Assembly (NCBI GenBank): GCA_009926905.1
Contig: RFNX01000243.1
Location: 1 to 7,360 of the forward strand
DNA length: 7,360 nucleotides
Source: Flavobacteriales bacterium
GTDB taxonomy: Bacteria > Bacteroidota > Bacteroidia > Flavobacteriales_D > Crocinitomicaceae
Direction: 5' to 3'
The notes beneath the pieces are model-generated. The model was not told where the DNA came from. It did not search any database and was given only the letters and a program-made list of their open reading frames with translations. Of the stretch, positions 5,080-7,360 are shown piece by piece (the stretch's first letter is position 1; each line of letters opens with the position of its first letter). The position numbers were made by a program, and so were the translations under genes.

Positions 5080-7091
5080 TATGAATTGATCATCTTAATA
5101 AATTCTTCTTCGCTCAACATCGTAATTCCAAGTGAAGTCGCTTGCTTCAATTTCGCAGGTCCCATGTTTGCTCCAGCCACTAAATAATCTGTTTTACTTG
5201 AAATCGACGAACCATTTTTGCCTCCGTTTCGTTCAATTAGTTCTTTCAATTCATCGCGAGAAAAGGTTTCAAAAGTTCCTGAAATCACAACTGTTTTACC
5301 TTCTAAAACGCTCGATAATGAAACTTTTTCTTCCATTTCAAAACGCAAACCTTTCGCTTTCAAACGTTCGATTAGCTGTACATTTTCTTCCTCTAAAAAG
5401 AACTGCTGAATCGAAATGGCGATTTTCTCTCCGATTTCATCTGCTTCAATCAGTTGGTCGTAAAGTGCATTTTTGATGTTGTCAATATTCTTGAAATGTT
5501 TCGCTAATTTCTTAGCAACGGTTTCTCCCACGAAGCGAATTCCGACACCAAACAACACGCGTTCAAATGGAACTTCTTTCGATAATTCAATGCCTTTTAT
5601 CATATTATCGGCCGACTTTTCAGCCATTCGATCGAGGTTCAAAATTTGTTCGAAAGTCAAATCGTATAAATCAGCGATGTTGTGAATGAGTCCTTTTTCA
5701 ACCAATAAATCAACTGTTTCTGAACCCAAACCGTCGATGTTCATTGCTTTGCGACTGATGAAATGTTCGATTCTTCCTTTTACTTGTGGTGGACAGGTTT
5801 TTTCGTTCGGGCAATAATGTTGTGCTTCGCCTTCTCTTCGAATCAAAGCTGTTTGGCATTCGGGACAATTTTCCAAAAACACCACTTTTGCACTTGAATC
5901 GTCGCGTTTATCAATGTTTACCCCCACAATTTTCGGAATGATTTCTCCTCCTTTCTCCACATAAACGTAATCGCCAACGTGTAAATCTAATTTTTCGATT
6001 TGGTCAGCATTGTGTAAAGAAGCACGTTTTACGGTAGTTCCTCCCAACTGAACAGGCATCAAATTCGCAACCGGTGTGATTGCTCCCGTTCGTCCAACTT
6101 GGTAAGTGACTTCATTCAATTTTGTTTCTACTCGATTCGCTTTGAATTTATAAGCGATTGCCCAACGAGGCGATTTTGCAGTGAAACCTAAGGTTTTTTG
6201 TTGCTGATAATCGTTCACTTTCAACACGATTCCGTCGATGTCGAAAGGTAAATCCTCTCGTTTTATATCCCAATAATGAATGAATTCCATAATACCTTCA
6301 ATGGAATCCGTTTTGAGAATGAATTTATTTTTGTCTAAAGGTATTTTAAAACCCCACGTCCCTGCTTGTTTCACGGATTCGAAATGTCCTTTTGCTTGGA
6401 TATCTGTTCCGTAAATTCCATATAAATACGAATCCAAACCACGTTCAGCCACGACTTTAGAATCTTGCATTTTCAAAGTTCCAGAAGCTGTATTTCTTGG
6501 ATTTGCGAATAATGCTTCTCCTATGTCTTCACGTTCTTCGTTTAGTTTTTTGAATTGTGCGTGAGGCATAAAAATCTCTCCACGAATCTCAAAATCAGCT
6601 GGAAAATCGCCTTTCAAACTCAAAGGAATGGAACGAATGGTGCGCACATTCGAAGTTACATCTTCACCTTTTTCACCGTCGCCACGGGTTACAGCTCTTG
6701 TCAATTCTCCGTTTTCGTAACGAATTCCAATTGCAACGCCGTCGTATTTCAGTTCGCACACAAATTCAATTGTGCCTTCAATCAATTTTTTGATGCGATT
6801 TTCCCAATCCATGATTTCTTCTTCAGAATAGGTATTGGATAGCGACAACATTGGAAAACGATGCGTCACAGACTCGAATTTTTTAGTGATGTCGCCCCCT
6901 ACTCTTTTAGTCGGACTATTCGGTGAAGCGAACTGCGGAAAAGCAACTTCTAAATCTTGTAATTGTTTGAGTAACACATCAAAATCATAATCTGAAATTT
7001 CAGGATTACTTTCTACGTAATACAAATGGTTGTGGTGATTGATCTGTTCGGTCAAACGAGCAATTTCTTGTTGTGCCTGCGTTGCGTTCAT
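5079..7091 (-). CDS. ligA: NAD+-dependent DNA ligase LigA
   Basis: LigA seals 3'-OH/5'-phosphate nicks using NAD+ and joins Okazaki fragments. At 670 residues it is full length. In order: the Ia NMN-binding domain (about 1-70, with ISDYDFDVL at 32-40); the adenylation domain with nucleophile Lys115 in ELKYDGVA (113-120), FEIRGEIF (167-174), DIDGIVLK (284-291) and AYKFKA (313-318); the OB fold (about 320-400, with GRTGAITPVA); a Cys4 zinc finger with Cys409, 412, 427 and 433; helix-hairpin-helix repeats (about 445-580); and a C-terminal BRCT domain (about 595-670, with GKTVVISGTF and SKTDYLVAG). Every catalytic and zinc residue is present. The ATG at 7091 fits the family N-terminus. It is the first gene of the minus-strand cluster, and its TAA overlaps the next start codon. 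Confidence 0.99.
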   Translation of the reverse strand: MNATQAQQEIARLTEQINHHNHLYYVESNPEISDYDFDVLLKQLQDLEVAFPQFASPNSPTKRVGGDITKKFESVTHRFPMLSLSNTYSEEEIMDWENRIKKLIEGTIEFVCELKYDGVAIGIRYENGELTRAVTRGDGEKGEDVTSNVRTIRSIPLSLKGDFPADFEIRGEIFMPHAQFKKLNEEREDIGEALFANPRNTASGTLKMQDSKVVAERGLDSYLYGIYGTDIQAKGHFESVKQAGTWGFKIPLDKNKFILKTDSIEGIMEFIHYWDIKREDLPFDIDGIVLKVNDYQQQKTLGFTAKSPRWAIAYKFKANRVETKLNEVTYQVGRTGAITPVANLMPVQLGGTTVKRASLHNADQIEKLDLHVGDYVYVEKGGEIIPKIVGVNIDKRDDSSAKVVFLENCPECQTALIRREGEAQHYCPNEKTCPPQVKGRIEHFISRKAMNIDGLGSETVDLLVEKGLIHNIADLYDLTFEQILNLDRMAEKSADNMIKGIELSKEVPFERVLFGVGIRFVGETVAKKLAKHFKNIDNIKNALYDQLIEADEIGEKIAISIQQFFLEEENVQLIERLKAKGLRFEMEEKVSLSSVLEGKTVVISGTFETFSRDELKELIERNGGKNGSSISSKTDYLVAGANMGPAKLKQATSLGITMLSEEEFIKMINS

Positions 7092-7095
7092 AGAG

Positions 7096-7123
7096 TAAAA
7101 TTAGCTTTATATTTTTAAAATTA
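7096..7123 (-). promoter_or_regulatory. Two near-match -7 elements just upstream of ligA
   Basis: On the minus strand TAATTTTA occurs at 7116-7123 and again at 7096-7103, each seven of eight positions of TAnnTTTG. The upstream copy would give a leader of about 18 bases before the ATG at 7091. The downstream copy would start transcription at the ATG itself. Neither has a TTTG -33 element at proper spacing, so both are weak in this AT-rich stretch. Confidence 0.25.
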
Positions 7124-7144
7124 ATTTGAACTCGTTTGAATTTA

Positions 7145-7234
7145 TGCACGAATGGGTTTTAATAATCTTTGAAGGTTAGAATTGATTTGAAAAAGTAATG
7201 TTTTTGACACTAATTGCTCGAATTTGCACGAATT
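7145..7234 (+). repeat. Short CACGAAT-type direct repeats upstream of ligA
   Basis: TGCACGAAT occurs at 7145-7153 and again at 7225-7233, exactly 80 bases apart. In addition CGAATT repeats at 7219-7224 and 7229-7234 with a 10-base period. TTTGAA occurs four times between 7125 and 7191. Motifs of this kind are scattered in the intergenic DNA of some Flavobacteriales as I recall, but chance in AT-rich DNA cannot be excluded for these short words. Confidence 0.35.
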
Positions 7235-7241
7235 GAATTAC

Positions 7242-7249
7242 CAAAATTA
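7242..7249 (-). promoter_or_regulatory. Candidate distal -7 promoter element for the ligA cluster
   Basis: On the minus strand this reads TAATTTTG, a full TAnnTTTG match identical to the element before the lipoprotein gene. Transcription would start near 7235-7237 and leave a leader of about 145 bases before ligA, containing the TGCACGAAT repeats. No TTTG -33 element is visible at 19-21 bases upstream, so support rests on the -7 box alone. Confidence 0.3.
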
Positions 7250-7270
7250 ATAGTAAAAAAGGAATTCGCG

Positions 7271-7359
7271 TTAGGGATAGCAACGGAAATGCGCCAGTGG
7301 TCACGCACGTCCTCTGACGAGGTATTTTTCAAACGAGTTGGAGATTGTAGCGGAAAACC
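7271..7359 (+). repeat. Two degenerate copies of a 22-base unit, part of a likely interspersed repeat
   Basis: The unit at 7271-7292 begins TTAGGGATAGCAACGGAAA; the unit at 7338-7359 begins TTGGAGATTGTAGCGGAAA. They match at 15 of 22 positions with an offset of 67 bases. Between them is a CCTC-TGAC-GAGG inverted repeat (7311-7322) followed by TATTTTTC. The segment is more GC-rich than the rest of the intergenic DNA and has no long open frame. Units of the form GGATTGTAGCGGAAA followed by CCC are, from recall, common non-coding repeats in Flavobacteriales genomes. The element appears to continue beyond the right edge. Confidence 0.5.
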
Positions 7360-7360
7360 C

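Noticed and set aside
5132..5685. Plus-strand open frames antisense to ligA
   Set aside because: They lie entirely inside a conserved LigA coding region on the opposite strand, and their translations lack domain features.
7261..7360. tRNA or other structured RNA gene at the right edge
   Set aside because: No cloverleaf, T-loop or acceptor pairing can be drawn. The related repeat units explain the segment better.

Overview
The window looks like ordinary chromosomal DNA from an AT-rich member of the Bacteroidota, probably Flavobacteriales. The signs are: start codons without Shine-Dalgarno sequences, several candidate promoters of the Bacteroidota TAnnTTTG type, two Bacteroidota-style lipoproteins, a TrmB with the catalytic variant FSDPQP, and the gene set ligA / small unknown protein / dapA. 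The family-level placement is inference from recall, not from a search.

Layout from left to right. Positions 1-171 hold a strong AT-rich hairpin (84-120) and a weakly supported reading frame leaving the left edge on the minus strand. A minus-strand gene (172-738) encodes an acidic, aromatic-rich protein of unknown function. It is divergent from a plus-strand pair: a large predicted lipoprotein (822-2252) and trmB, the tRNA m7G46 methyltransferase (2261-2929), only 8 bases apart. The 83-base divergent spacer has TAnnTTTG matches on both strands. trmB ends 7 bases from the end of a convergent four-gene minus-strand cluster.

In transcription order that cluster is ligA (NAD+ DNA ligase, 7091-5079), an uncharacterised 154-residue protein (5079-4615), dapA (4-hydroxy-tetrahydrodipicolinate synthase, 4618-3737) and a VanX-like D-Ala-D-Ala dipeptidase lipoprotein (3695-2937). 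The first three genes overlap by 1 and 4 bases, so translational coupling is likely. The fourth follows after 41 bases and may have its own promoter. DapA feeds diaminopimelate and lysine synthesis, and the VanX-like enzyme should act on D-Ala-D-Ala peptides, so the end of the cluster has a cell-wall theme. LigA is a replication and repair enzyme.

Positions 7092-7360 are non-coding. They hold candidate ligA promoters, short CACGAAT-type direct repeats and, at the right edge, two degenerate copies of a roughly 22-base unit that resembles an interspersed repeat of this lineage. I see no mobile element, CRISPR array, rRNA or tRNA. I did not find a convincing new multi-gene system. The most worthwhile leads are the unknown protein locked between ligA and dapA, the loss of lysine-sensing residues in DapA, the unknown gene at 172-738 and the right-edge repeat.
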